From positions 1 to 64,000 of the forward strand of contig MKSR01000036.1 of assembly GCA_001898145.1 (NCBI GenBank): a stretch of DNA of 64,000 bases. The letters run 5' to 3'. The translations under genes were made by a program, and so were the position numbers. How positions within the stretch are numbered: the stretch's first letter is position 1; the number at the start of each line of letters is the position of its first letter. Origin of the DNA: Dyadobacter sp. 50-39. Its GTDB lineage: Bacteria > Bacteroidota > Bacteroidia > Cytophagales > Spirosomataceae. The notes beneath the pieces were generated by a model, which was not told where the DNA came from, did not search any database, and saw nothing but the letters and a program-made list of their open reading frames with translations. This document shows positions 25,184-34,497 of the stretch, piece by piece.

Positions 25184-26428
25184 TTATTCATAGCGCAATG
25201 CTTCGATAGGGTCCAGGCGCGAGGCTTTGATGGCCGGATAGATGCCCGAAAGTACGCCCACCATCACGCATATGGCAATGCCGACAGCCATCCATAGCCA
25301 CGGCACGACAAATGTGCTCGTTTCGCTGATAATGCCGGTGATCGAATTTCCGACGAGAATGCCGAGGATCAGACCGCCGATTCCGCCGAGGATACATACG
25401 ACAATGGCTTCGATCAGGAATTGCATGCGGATCACCCGCGGCGTGGCGCCAAGGGACTTTCGGATACCTATTTCGCGGGTCCGTTCGGTAACGGATACCA
25501 GCATGATGTTCATCAATGCAATGGCCGCGCCAAGCAGCGTCACGGTGCCGATCACAAAGCCGCCAATGCGGAGGTAACCGCTCACTTCGGCAAAGTCTTT
25601 CACCATGGCATCGGCCCGGTCGATGGTAAAGGAGTCCTCTTTACCGAGCTCGTCGCCGCGGATGCGCCGCATCATACCCCGCGCTTCTTCCACGATCAGA
25701 TCGCCATTGGCGGCGTTGGGAGCGGATGCGGTAATGTTGTAGGTGAGCGCCCGGTTGGCGGCAAGCCCGCGGCCGTTTTCAAGCGGGATCAGGATCAGCC
25801 GGTCGGAATTGTTGTTGCTGCCGAGCGAGCCTTTTTTGGCGAGCACGCCCACCACTTTATAGCGGCCGCCCATGAAAGTGATTTCCTTATTGAGGGGGTC
25901 GTTGCGCTCGAATAGCTTCCGCGCAATTTCCTGCCCCAAAACTGCAACATTCAGGGATTTTTCGAGGTCATTCTTGTCCAGGTTCCGGCCCAGGTCGATT
26001 TTGTATCCATTGATACCCAGGTACTGGTCGTCCGAGCCCACGACGTCGCTGTTCGGGTTGGTTTTCTTGCTGCGGTAGTTCACCTGCACTGCTCCGCCGA
26101 TGTTGGCCGAGAGCGACGCGGTGGCTTCGTAGGAGCTCTTGAACTTGTCGGCGAAGGTTTTGGCCTGGCGGTAGGTTACCGGCGGGTATTGCTTGCTGCG
26201 GCGGCCTCCCTGGCGAAATTCGTCGTCGTCGCGGTTGCGGACGGTAAAAGTGTTGGCGCCGAGATCGGCGAAGCTGCTGTTCACGGAGCCCTGGATCCCG
26301 TCGATGGCGGTGAGGATCCCGACGAGCGACGTAATGCCGATGGCGATGATCATGGCGGTAAGTACCGTCCGGAGTAGGTTACTTTGAATCGAACGCAGGC
26401 CTTCTTCGATGTTTTCGCGTATTATCAT
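25184..26428 (-). CDS. MacB-like ABC transporter permease
   Basis: 414 residues, no ATPase domain. N-terminal helix (LRTVLTAMIIAIGITSLVGIL), a large periplasmic MacB_PCD region, and three C-terminal helices in the FtsX domain with VTERTREIGIRKSLGATPRVI and the closing SRLDPIEALRYE, both signatures of MacB permeases. Family members move lipoproteins, peptides or drugs by mechanotransmission. It lacks an adjacent ATPase; the plus-strand export locus at 28-34 kb offers a possible partner. First chromosomal gene beyond the tRNA. Confidence 0.9.
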   Translation of the reverse strand: MIIRENIEEGLRSIQSNLLRTVLTAMIIAIGITSLVGILTAIDGIQGSVNSSFADLGANTFTVRNRDDDEFRQGGRRSKQYPPVTYRQAKTFADKFKSSYEATASLSANIGGAVQVNYRSKKTNPNSDVVGSDDQYLGINGYKIDLGRNLDKNDLEKSLNVAVLGQEIARKLFERNDPLNKEITFMGGRYKVVGVLAKKGSLGSNNNSDRLILIPLENGRGLAANRALTYNITASAPNAANGDLIVEEARGMMRRIRGDELGKEDSFTIDRADAMVKDFAEVSGYLRIGGFVIGTVTLLGAAIALMNIMLVSVTERTREIGIRKSLGATPRVIRMQFLIEAIVVCILGGIGGLILGILVGNSITGIISETSTFVVPWLWMAVGIAICVMVGVLSGIYPAIKASRLDPIEALRYE

Positions 26429-26597
26429 GGCATTTGAAGCTGGTGCACCAGAAACAGGGTTTGGTCGTTAGTATTGAGGCCCCCCGGGAATCCGGACGGG
26501 ACCGGGGCATTCGAAACCGGAACGAGATTTGTGGAAGATTTCGGAACCTGACGGTTTCTTTACTATATTTAATCTTTACCTGAATGTAAAACTGCGC

Positions 26598-27884
26598 ATG
26601 AAAGTCGAAAGAATCAAACCAGTGATACGCCTCTATATCCCGCTCGTCATTTTTTTGATCGGCTCGATGAATGCCATGGCAAACCGCCTGCTGATCCCGA
26701 TGGACGAGTCGCAGAAGAACCATCTGAAGGCTTACGGCATATCGTACTGGATACTGAAAAATTACGAAATGGAAATGGACTGGCTCCTCAACTACCGGGG
26801 CGGCAGTTTTATGGTCGCTTACAATCAGCAGTTTGCTTCGGAGATGACCGTGCGCGGCGTAAGTTTCGAGGTGATTTCGGAAGCGCAGGCAGGCCAGATC
26901 CTGAATCAGATCAGTGCGCCGGACGTGAATATGGACGCTGTGAAATTGCAAAAGGCGCCCCGCATTGCGGTGTACTCTCCCAAATCCAAGCTTCCCTGGG
27001 ACGATGCAGTGACGCTCGTGCTGACCTATGCCGAAATACCCTACGACGTGGTGTATGACGATGAGGTTTTGAATAATAAGCTGCCCGAATACGACTGGCT
27101 GCATTTGCACCACGAGGACTTTACGGGCCAGTTCGGCAAGTTTTTCCAATATAAAGATTATCCGTGGTACCGCGAGCAGAAAAAGGACGCGGAAGAGACG
27201 GCTGCCAAGTTTCAGTTCAGCAATGTGCCGCAAATGAAGCTGGCGGTTGCCAAAAGAATAGCCGAGTTTGTGACCGGCGGCGGCTACATGTTCGCAATGT
27301 GCAATGCGACGGACACTTTCGACATTGCGCTTGCCGCCGATGGCGTGGACATCGTGGATGCGATGTATGACGGAACGCCCGCCGACCCGTCCGCCAATTC
27401 GAAATTGAATTACAGCAATTCTTTTGCATTCCAGGATTTCAAAACCATCCCTTATCCTTACGAAATCGAGTTTTCGGACATCGACAACCAGCCCGACGAA
27501 CGGGGGCTGATCGAAGCGAACGACTTCTTCTCGCTCTTCCAGTTCTCGGCCAAATGGGACCCTGTGCCGAGTATGCTCACGCAGAACCACCAAACCATTA
27601 TCAAAGGCTTTTTGGGACAGACAACGGCTTTTAAAAACCGCCTGATCAAACCGGAGGTGATCATCCTGGCCGAAAACAAAAATGCCAAGGAAGCGCGCTA
27701 CATTCACAGCACGCACGGGAAGGGATTCTTCACATTCTATGGTGGCCACGATCCGGAGGATTACCAGCACCGTGTAGGCGAGGAGCCTACGGATCTGAAC
27801 CTGCACCCGAATTCAGCCGGCTACCGTCTGATCCTGAACAATATCCTTTTCCCGGCCGCCAAAAAGAAGAAGTTAAAGACCTGA
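26598..27884 (+). CDS. Secreted protein of the Bacteroidota 'asparagine synthetase B' group
   Basis: 428 residues from ATG 26598 (MKVERIKPV). Signal peptide to about residue 28 (LYIPLVIFLIGSMNAMA). The mature part has LLIPMDESQKNHLKAYG, a middle (YDWLHLHHEDFTGQF, FVTGGGYMFAMCNATDTF) that suggests a glutamine-amidotransferase-like fold, and ends HDPEDYQHRVGEEPTDL and LNNILFPAAKKKK. I recall this conserved family being named asparagine synthetase B in databases; the name is doubtful for a secreted protein without the AsnB ATP-pyrophosphatase domain. Function not established. Followed by a good terminator. Confidence 0.7.
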   Translation: MKVERIKPVIRLYIPLVIFLIGSMNAMANRLLIPMDESQKNHLKAYGISYWILKNYEMEMDWLLNYRGGSFMVAYNQQFASEMTVRGVSFEVISEAQAGQILNQISAPDVNMDAVKLQKAPRIAVYSPKSKLPWDDAVTLVLTYAEIPYDVVYDDEVLNNKLPEYDWLHLHHEDFTGQFGKFFQYKDYPWYREQKKDAEETAAKFQFSNVPQMKLAVAKRIAEFVTGGGYMFAMCNATDTFDIALAADGVDIVDAMYDGTPADPSANSKLNYSNSFAFQDFKTIPYPYEIEFSDIDNQPDERGLIEANDFFSLFQFSAKWDPVPSMLTQNHQTIIKGFLGQTTAFKNRLIKPEVIILAENKNAKEARYIHSTHGKGFFTFYGGHDPEDYQHRVGEEPTDLNLHPNSAGYRLILNNILFPAAKKKKLKT

Positions 27885-27926
27885 CGAAAAGTTAACAGCG
27901 TAAGAAAAGCGTTTGAAATCACACCG

Positions 27927-27953
27927 ACCGTGCGTTATCGCACGGTTTTTTGT
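27927..27953 (+). terminator. Rho-independent terminator
   Basis: ACCGTGCG, loop TTAT, CGCACGGT and a seven-base T-run, 43 bases after the stop of the secreted protein gene. Confidence 0.88.
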
Positions 27954-28072
27954 TTTTATAAATCAATATAAATTTCTGATTAACAGTGTGTTGTGCATTG
28001 GCATGGATTTCGGATAAAGGAAGGTGTATTAGCCATGAATTTTTTCCATTGAAAACCTCCAATCAAACCCAC

Positions 28073-29317
28073 ATGGATCGGGAAATTGCACCGGAATATG
28101 TCAAGCAAAGCAGGAACCGCCGATGGGTACTCCTCGGTGCCTCGGTCATAGGCCTCGCGGTACTGTTTTACTTTTTCAAAAAATCACTTTCAAGTACCCT
28201 CGAAAGCGCCCGCGTCAGGACGGGTACCGTCGAAACGGGCGACGTAGAAAACACGCTGACCGCTTCGGGAGAGATCATCCCTGCCTACGAGCAGATCTTC
28301 ACGAGCCCCATCCGCGCGAGTATCAAGCGTATTCTGCTCACGCCCGGCACCCGCGTCCAGCCGGGTCAGCCCATTGTGGAACTGGACAAGTCATTGACCG
28401 AGATCGAGTTTGAGCGCTATCAGGACCAGCTCGAGCTGAAAAAGAACGGAATCGATCAGCTGCGGATGAAGCTGAACAAAGATTTGTACGATGCGGAGAT
28501 CAACGACAAGATAAAATCTTTGAATATCAATAAACTGAAAGCGGATTTTGAAGACGCAAAACGGTTGCAAAAGGTGGGCGGCGGTACTTTGGAGGACATT
28601 ACCCGTGCCGAGAATGCATTGAAAATCGCCGAACTCGAAAAGAACCAGCTCGAAAACGACCTGAAATACAACCGCGAATCGATGGGTGCGAGCCTGCGGG
28701 AAACCGAGCTGGGTGCCCGGATAGAAGGCAAAAACTTGCAGGAATTGCAGCACAAACTCAAAATGGCCGACATCGTAGCCGACCGCCGGGGCGTGCTGAC
28801 CTGGGTGAACGAAAATATAGGCTCGTCGGTGAACGAAGGTGAGATGCTTGCCAAAGTGGCCGATCTGGGGAGTTTCCGCGTGGAGGGAAATTGCTCCGAC
28901 GTGTACGCCGACCAGGTAAAAGCGGGGCTCGACGCGATCATCAAAATCAATGAAACGCAGCTGCGCGGTGTGATCACGCAGGTGAAGCCCGCGGTGAAGG
29001 ACGGGGTGATCGGCTTCACGATTCAGCTGGATAATGCCCGGAGCGAGTCGCTCAGGCCCAATATGAAAGTGGAGGTGTATGTGGTGACGAGTAAGAGTGC
29101 CCGTACCATGCGCGTCGCAAATGGCCCTGCGTTTACGGGTAAGCGGAAACAGTATGTGTATGTCGTTGAAAACGGTAAGGCGCGCCGGCGGCAGATAGAA
29201 ACGGGACTCTCCAATTTTGATTATGTGGAAATCAAAAGCGGACTGAAAGCGGGAGAGAAGGTGGTCCTGACCAATATGAACGAGTACGAACATCTTGAAG
29301 AGCTGACCATCGAATGA
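28073..29317 (+). CDS. MacA/HlyD-type periplasmic adaptor
   Basis: 414 residues from ATG 28073. One N-terminal transmembrane helix (WVLLGASVIGLAVLFYFF), a barrel-sandwich start (GDVENTLTASGEIIP), a long alpha-hairpin of about 130 residues (LELKKNGIDQLRMKLN to the LKMAD region), the second lipoyl half (ADRRGVLTWVNENIGSSVNEGEMLAKVAD) quoted by its order, and a membrane-proximal end (GLKAGEKVVLTN). It bridges inner-membrane ABC permeases with the TolC-like protein encoded next, overlapping by four bases. A weak -24/-12-like site lies upstream at 27999-28013. Confidence 0.9.
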   Translation: MDREIAPEYVKQSRNRRWVLLGASVIGLAVLFYFFKKSLSSTLESARVRTGTVETGDVENTLTASGEIIPAYEQIFTSPIRASIKRILLTPGTRVQPGQPIVELDKSLTEIEFERYQDQLELKKNGIDQLRMKLNKDLYDAEINDKIKSLNINKLKADFEDAKRLQKVGGGTLEDITRAENALKIAELEKNQLENDLKYNRESMGASLRETELGARIEGKNLQELQHKLKMADIVADRRGVLTWVNENIGSSVNEGEMLAKVADLGSFRVEGNCSDVYADQVKAGLDAIIKINETQLRGVITQVKPAVKDGVIGFTIQLDNARSESLRPNMKVEVYVVTSKSARTMRVANGPAFTGKRKQYVYVVENGKARRRQIETGLSNFDYVEIKSGLKAGEKVVLTNMNEYEHLEELTIE

Positions 29318-30765
29318 CTGTGAGAAAGCTTTTCCTCCTGATTTTCGTCATGGCCGCGGGGCGCGCTTCCGCACAGTTGCGCAAGCTGACGCTCGAAGAA
29401 GTAGTGCAGCAATCCAGAGAGCAGTCGATCTCTTCGAAGCAGGCTGTGACGCAAAAAAAAACCAATTACTGGCAGTACCGTTCGTTCCAGGCCGACTATA
29501 AGCCGCAACTGAGCCTGCTCGGTACCCTTCCGGGTTTTACGCGCTCCTACATTCAGGTGGTGCAGCCCGACGGTACGGTCTCGTTCCAGCAGGTTTCCAA
29601 CAACAACTCCACGCTCAACCTTTCGCTCAGCCAAAGCATTGCCATGACAGGCGGCACCGTGTATGTACAGCAGCAAATGCAGCGTTTCGACGACTTCCAG
29701 CGCGATGTTACCCGTTACAATGGAATTCCGTTTGAAATCGGGATCAGGCAGCCGCTTTTCCAGTTCAATCCCTTGAAATGGGACCGCAAGATATCGCCGC
29801 TGAAATACCAGGAAGGTAACCAGCAATACATTCAATCGCTGGAACAGGTGGCGCTGGATGCTACCGGTTTCTACTTCGATTTGCTGGTGGCGCAGGTGAA
29901 CTTGCAGATCGCGGAGAAGAACCGGAGCAACAATGATACGCTCTTCAAAATTGCCCGGCATAAGCTGGAATTGGGTAAAATATCGCAAAACGACCTCTTG
30001 CAGCTGCAAATGGGCCTCTTGACGGCTCAGAAAGACCTGGCCTCTGCCCAGCAATCGGCGGCGGTGGCTTCGCTTAAACTGAAAATGTATATGGGCTCCC
30101 GCGACGAGCGTGAGCTGGAACTGGGAATACCCTCGGAGGCATGCGAGTTCGCGATCGACCCGCAGATGGCCCTCGACGAGGCATTCGCCAATCGCTCCGC
30201 CTCGGTGGCATTCCGGCGAAGGTTGCTCGAAGCGGACCGGGACGTGCAGCAGGCACGCAGGAACAATGGCCTCAATGCGACGCTGAATGCCACATTCGGG
30301 CTGTCGAACCAGGGTAATCTCCCGCGCGAAGTGTACATGAGCCCGCAGGACCGGGAATTTGTGGAGCTGCAACTCACCCTGCCCATTCTCACATGGGGCC
30401 GCAACAAGGCGAGAACGGAAGTCGCCCGTGCGGCGCAGGAATTTGCAAGGCAGTCGGTGGAGCAGGATAAGCTTACATTTGAACAGGAAATTTTCACCCA
30501 GGTAACCCTTTTACAAATGCTCCAGAAGCAGGTTAAGCTCACGCAGGTGGCCGATGGCATTGCCGCCGACCGCTACCAGATCGCCAAGGAACGTTTCATT
30601 CTGAGCGACCTGAGCGTAACCGACCTGGGCATCGCCACGCAGGAAAAGGACATCGCCCGCCGCGACTACATTCTCGCATTGCGCGACTACTGGCAGGCGT
30701 ATTACAGCCTGCGGCTCCTGACGCTTTATGATTTTGAGCGGGGGAGGAAGATAAGTTATCAATGA
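29314..30765 (+). CDS. TolC-family outer membrane efflux protein
   Basis: 483 residues with a signal peptide ending ...VMAAGRASA. Two outer-membrane-efflux repeats; typical LTLEEVVQQSREQS near the start, PLFQFNPLKWDRKI in the first half, and long helices (LLQLQMGLLTAQKDLASAQQ) of the channel tunnel. ATGA overlap with the adaptor gene. Its TGA stop codon is formed by the first unit of the 8-base repeat array that fills the following spacer. Confidence 0.92.
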   Translation: MTVRKLFLLIFVMAAGRASAQLRKLTLEEVVQQSREQSISSKQAVTQKKTNYWQYRSFQADYKPQLSLLGTLPGFTRSYIQVVQPDGTVSFQQVSNNNSTLNLSLSQSIAMTGGTVYVQQQMQRFDDFQRDVTRYNGIPFEIGIRQPLFQFNPLKWDRKISPLKYQEGNQQYIQSLEQVALDATGFYFDLLVAQVNLQIAEKNRSNNDTLFKIARHKLELGKISQNDLLQLQMGLLTAQKDLASAQQSAAVASLKLKMYMGSRDERELELGIPSEACEFAIDPQMALDEAFANRSASVAFRRRLLEADRDVQQARRNNGLNATLNATFGLSNQGNLPREVYMSPQDREFVELQLTLPILTWGRNKARTEVARAAQEFARQSVEQDKLTFEQEIFTQVTLLQMLQKQVKLTQVADGIAADRYQIAKERFILSDLSVTDLGIATQEKDIARRDYILALRDYWQAYYSLRLLTLYDFERGRKISYQ

Positions 30766-31063
30766 GTGAATGAGTGAATGTGTGAATGAGTGAATGAGTG
30801 AATTTTGAATGATTGAATGACTGAATGATTGAATAAATTTTGAATAGGTGAATGAGTGAATATTTCGCCACCCCGGCACTTCCAACCAGTCAACATTCTG
30901 AATTTCTTCATAATGTATTTCATTTAAGCCAAAATAAAATCTATCAAACAATCCATCCTCTTATTGATTCATTGATTCATTCAATCATTCAATCATTCAC
31001 CCATTCACTCATTCACCCATTCACCCATTCACCCATTCACCCATTCACTCATTCAATCATCAA
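30762..31063 (+). repeat. Inverted pair of 8-base repeat arrays (spacer 1)
   Basis: The tolC-to-ATPase spacer begins with a GTGAATGA-type array (30762-30861, includes variants TGATTGAA and TGTGAATG), continues with about 100 unique bases, and ends with the complementary TCATTCAC-type array (about 30965-31063). The two arms could fold into a long imperfect stem. The left arm contains TGA stops in all frames, the right arm none on the plus strand. No gene is evident within. Confidence 0.9.
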
Positions 31064-31081
31064 CCATACCCGTACCGTGCC

Positions 31082-31744
31082 ATGATCAAACTCCAAAACG
31101 TAGAAAAAGTATACCGCACCAGTTCGATCGAGACGCTGGCTTTGAACAACATCAACATCGATGTGAAGAAAGGCGAGTTCGTTTCGATCATGGGGCCTTC
31201 GGGCTGTGGGAAGAGTACTTTGCTCAACATCATCGGGCTCCTCGATGCGCCTTCGAAAGGCCAGATCGAGATCGATGGCTCCCCTGTGGAGCGTTATACC
31301 GACAAGCATCTGGCCGAATTGCGCAACCGGAAGCTAGGTTTTATTTTTCAGAGCTTTCACCTGATAAACGATCTATCGGTGATAGATAACGTCGAAATTC
31401 CGCTGCTTTACAGGAATACGTCGGCAAAGCAGCGCCGCGAGCTCGCGCAGGAAGCGCTGGAAAAGGTTGGGCTGAGCAACCGGATGAAGCATTTTCCGAA
31501 ACAACTTTCGGGCGGACAGAAGCAGCGCGTCGCCATTGCGCGGGCTATCGTGGGAAAACCCGAGATCATCCTCGCCGATGAGCCGACCGGTAACCTCGAC
31601 AGCGCCATGGGCAACGAAATCCTGGGCATTCTGCAAAAGCTCAACACCGACGGCGCGACGATCGTGATGGTCACCCACGACGAGGCCATGGCCAAAAAAA
31701 CGGACAGGCTGATCAGGCTGTTTGATGGAACGCAGGTTAGTTAA
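31082..31744 (+). CDS. ABC transporter ATP-binding protein (MacB/LolD type)
   Basis: 220 residues. Walker [10 protein letters not shown] near 39-47, Q-loop [12 protein letters not shown] signature [14 protein letters not shown], Walker [12 protein letters not shown], switch His in VMVTHDEAM. Stand-alone ATPase of the MacB/LolD subfamily, expected to power the two FtsX-type permeases encoded downstream and perhaps the divergent permease at 25.2-26.4 kb. It is flanked on both sides by repeat-array spacers, unusual inside an operon. Confidence 0.95.
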   Translation: MIKLQNVEKVYRTSSIETLALNNINIDVKKGEFVSIMGPSGCGKSTLLNIIGLLDAPSKGQIEIDGSPVERYTDKHLAELRNRKLGFIFQSFHLINDLSVIDNVEIPLLYRNTSAKQRRELAQEALEKVGLSNRMKHFPKQLSGGQKQRVAIARAIVGKPEIILADEPTGNLDSAMGNEILGILQKLNTDGATIVMVTHDEAMAKKTDRLIRLFDGTQVS

Positions 31745-31961
31745 TGAGTTAATGAGTGAATGAGTGAATGACTGAATAGGTCGAGAGGCCAAAAATGGTC
31801 ATGACATTGTCAAGATTAGTTTAATACAACACCTGACCACTTGACCAGTCCTGACAGAACATTCACACATTCAAAATTCATTCAGTCATCGCTCCGGCGA
31901 CCCGGTCACACATTCAAAATTCACTCATTCAGTCATTCAATCATTCGGTCATTCAATCATT
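31742..31961 (+). repeat. Repeat arrays and 21-base motif copy (spacer 2)
   Basis: The left array starts at the ATPase stop codon (31742-31778, units GTTAATGA/GTGAATGA), then about 80 unique bases, then the right TCATTCAC-type array (31861-31961). The right arm contains one copy of the conserved 21-base motif at 31888-31908, beginning ATCGCTCCGG and ending CGACCCGGTCA. Confidence 0.9.
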
Positions 31962-31970
31962 AAACAAAGT

Positions 31971-33215
31971 ATGCTAACCAACTACATAAAAATCGCCTGG
32001 AAGGTATTGCTGCGGCATCCTTTCTATACGTTTATCACGCTGTTCGGCATTACCCTTACGCTGACGGTGCTGATGGTTGTGACCTCTTTTCTGGACCACC
32101 TTTTCGGGGCGCATTATCCCGAGGAGAAGCGAAGCCGGTCGCTGTATATTGCTACCCTCATACAAACCGATTCGGCCAATACGACCATGTCGTCCGGGCC
32201 GGCTTCTTTCGAGTTTTTGAAGAAGTATGCCAAAACCCTGAAGACTGCCGAGCGGGTTTCGGTGATGAACAACTTCGGCTTTTCGAATGCTTATGTGAAC
32301 GGCAAGCGCATCAAGCTGAATACGAAATATACCGATGTGGAGTTCTGGTCGGTAACCGATTTCGAGTTCCTGGAAGGCAAGCCTTACGATGAAACGAACA
32401 TCCGCAATGCCGACCATGTGGCTGTGATTACCGACGCGCTGCGTGACCAGTATTTCGGGTTCGACGGCGAATCAGTGGTGGGCAAGACGATCGACATCGA
32501 GAATATCAACTACCGGGTGATCGGGGTCGTGAAGGGAAGCCCTCCGACGAGGGTTTACACCTATTCGGACGTCTATTTCCCTTACACAGCGCCCAAAAGT
32601 AATTATGAGGAAAAAGGAATGCGCGGTCGTTTCGTTGCTATTGTGCTCGCCAAAAACCCGGCCGATCTTCCGGCAATTCAGGCGGAGTTCGACAGCCATA
32701 TTGCCCGCATCCCGCGCTCCGAATACTCCGATAACAACCGTTTCAATGTGCTGATCGTGAAGGCTGACACCTATTTTGACCATTTCCTCAGCATGTTCAC
32801 CCGGAGCGACAAGGACCGCATTGCGCTCTACGCGATTGTGGGTCTGGTGCTGCTGATGATCATGGGGTTGCCGGCGGTGAACCTGGTCAATGTGAATGTC
32901 AGCCGCATTCTGGAACGTGCTTCGGAGATCGGCGTACGGAAGGCATTCGGGGCACCCGCCAAAGCGCTTTTGTGGCAATTTATCATAGAAAACATCTTCA
33001 TCACATTTATCGGAGGGGCATTTGCCCTGATCCTGACATTTGCCGTCATCCAATTTATCAATGCCAGCGGCTGGATCGCCTATGCCGACCTGACGATCAA
33101 TCTCCCAGTCTTCCTGATCAGCATATTGGTGTGCCTGGTGTTCGGGCTACTGTCGGGTGTTCTGCCCGCTTTCAGAATGTCGCGCCTGAAAATAGCGGAA
33201 GCGCTGAAAGTGTGA
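31971..33215 (+). CDS. FtsX-family ABC permease
   Basis: 414 residues. N-terminal helix (FYTFITLFGITLTLTVLMVVTSF), a periplasmic MacB_PCD-like domain, and three C-terminal helices (ALYAIVGLVLLMIMGLPAVNL; NIFITFIGGAFALILTF; LPVFLISILVCLVFGLLSGV by order) with the motif RASEIGVRKAFGAPAKALL and the ending RMSRLKIAEALKV. Works with the ATPase 31082-31744. The next gene is a shorter paralogue-like permease, so the pair may form a heterodimer. Confidence 0.9.
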   Translation: MLTNYIKIAWKVLLRHPFYTFITLFGITLTLTVLMVVTSFLDHLFGAHYPEEKRSRSLYIATLIQTDSANTTMSSGPASFEFLKKYAKTLKTAERVSVMNNFGFSNAYVNGKRIKLNTKYTDVEFWSVTDFEFLEGKPYDETNIRNADHVAVITDALRDQYFGFDGESVVGKTIDIENINYRVIGVVKGSPPTRVYTYSDVYFPYTAPKSNYEEKGMRGRFVAIVLAKNPADLPAIQAEFDSHIARIPRSEYSDNNRFNVLIVKADTYFDHFLSMFTRSDKDRIALYAIVGLVLLMIMGLPAVNLVNVNVSRILERASEIGVRKAFGAPAKALLWQFIIENIFITFIGGAFALILTFAVIQFINASGWIAYADLTINLPVFLISILVCLVFGLLSGVLPAFRMSRLKIAEALKV

Positions 33216-33262
33216 CTGAACAAGGGCTTTGACTCGCAGCGGCTCCAATGCGACCACTTAGC

Positions 33263-33314
33263 ATTCATCGCTCCGGCGACCCGGTCACTCATTCAATCAT
33301 TCAATCATTCAAAA
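33263..33314 (+). repeat. Right-arm repeat array with 21-base motif (spacer 3)
   Basis: Only the TCATTCAC-type arm is present between the two permease genes, with one copy of the 21-base motif at 33267-33287. The left complementary arm is missing; 33216-33262 is unique sequence. Confidence 0.88.
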
Positions 33315-33323
33315 TTAAATTCC

Positions 33324-34490
33324 ATGCTACGACATCTTTTTAAACTAATATGGAATAAAAAAGGCACGCATTCTCTGCTGATCATCGAGGTATGGGCCGC
33401 TTTTATGGTGCTTTTCGGCGTGCTGACGCTCATTGTTTTCAACCTGCGTAATTATTTACAACCCATCGGATTCCAGTACGACCAGGTGTGGAACCTGGAA
33501 CTATCGTCGAACCAGGATACAACCGAGGTCGCTGCGAAACTGCAGCGTGCGATGCAGCGGGTCAAATCGTATTCCGAAGTCGTCGCTGCCAGTCGTATGA
33601 GCAGCAATACCCCCTTTTCGGCCAATCAGATCGGCAATTCAGTGGGGTACAACAAAGTGAATGTCGGCGGAGATTTTTACTATACCGACGGTGAGCTTTT
33701 CAAGGTGCTGGACCTCCCGCTTAAAAAGGGCCGCTGGTACCGAGAGGCCGATCTGGCCGGTAAATTTGTGCCGCTGGTGATCAACCAGAAAATGGAAGAC
33801 AAGCTGTTCCTGAATGAGTCGGGATTGAATAAGGTGGTGAAAATTGACGATAAGACTTCCGGTAAGATTGTCGGCATTGTCGATAAGTTCAAAGCGAAGG
33901 GCGTGTACATGTCGGATAACCCTGCTTTGTTTTATATGTTCAGGAAAGACGACCGGTGGAATTCCAATATATTGATCAAAACCCGCCCGGGCACCGATGC
34001 GAACTTCGAAGCACGGCTGGTGAAGGATATTGCCATGATGCTGCCTGGATGGGGTGTGGAAGTGGGGTATCTCAAAGATTCACGCAAGAACCGGGATAAC
34101 CTCACACTCGTGCCGGTGCTTATATTCCTGATCGTGAGCGGATTTCTACTGACCAATGTTGCATTGGGCCTTTTTGGGGTGTTGAACCTTAACATCGCAA
34201 AGCGAAAGGGCGAGATAGGCCTGCGCCGTGCTATGGGCGCCACCGAATCCGGCGTGACGAGCCAGTTTCTCGGGGAAATCTGGGTATTGGCGACATTCAG
34301 CCTGGTCGTCGGACTTATTTTTGCCGTCCAGTTCCCGCTCATGAACGTTTTTGACCTCGACAGGGAAATTTACATCATCGCGATTTTGGCGGCAGTTGCC
34401 ATAATTTATATCATTGTAACACTATGCGCCTGGTTCCCCAGCAAGCAAGCCGCCGCGATCCATCCGGCCGTGGCGCTGCATGAGGAGTAG
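33324..34490 (+). CDS. FtsX-family ABC permease
   Basis: 388 residues. N-terminal helix (SLLIIEVWAAFMVLFGVLTLIVF), periplasmic domain, then helices VPVLIFLIVSGFLLTNVALGLFG, FLGEIWVLATFSLVVGLIFAV in part, and IIAILAAVAIIYIIVTLCAW, with the FtsX motif KRKGEIGLRRAMGATESGV and ending HPAVALHEE. Partner of the preceding permease and ATPase. The N-terminus starts directly after the array spacer without an obvious ribosome binding site. Confidence 0.9.
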   Translation: MLRHLFKLIWNKKGTHSLLIIEVWAAFMVLFGVLTLIVFNLRNYLQPIGFQYDQVWNLELSSNQDTTEVAAKLQRAMQRVKSYSEVVAASRMSSNTPFSANQIGNSVGYNKVNVGGDFYYTDGELFKVLDLPLKKGRWYREADLAGKFVPLVINQKMEDKLFLNESGLNKVVKIDDKTSGKIVGIVDKFKAKGVYMSDNPALFYMFRKDDRWNSNILIKTRPGTDANFEARLVKDIAMMLPGWGVEVGYLKDSRKNRDNLTLVPVLIFLIVSGFLLTNVALGLFGVLNLNIAKRKGEIGLRRAMGATESGVTSQFLGEIWVLATFSLVVGLIFAVQFPLMNVFDLDREIYIIAILAAVAIIYIIVTLCAWFPSKQAAAIHPAVALHEE

Positions 34491-34497
34491 GGCGGCG

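Noticed and set aside
26379-27806. Long minus-strand frame of 475 codons opposite the secreted-protein gene
   Set aside because: Arg/His/Val-rich shadow of a well-supported plus-strand gene with signal peptide and conserved C-terminus.
29221-30372. Minus-strand frame of 383 codons opposite the TolC gene
   Set aside because: Shadow of the TolC-family gene; no domain, no start context.
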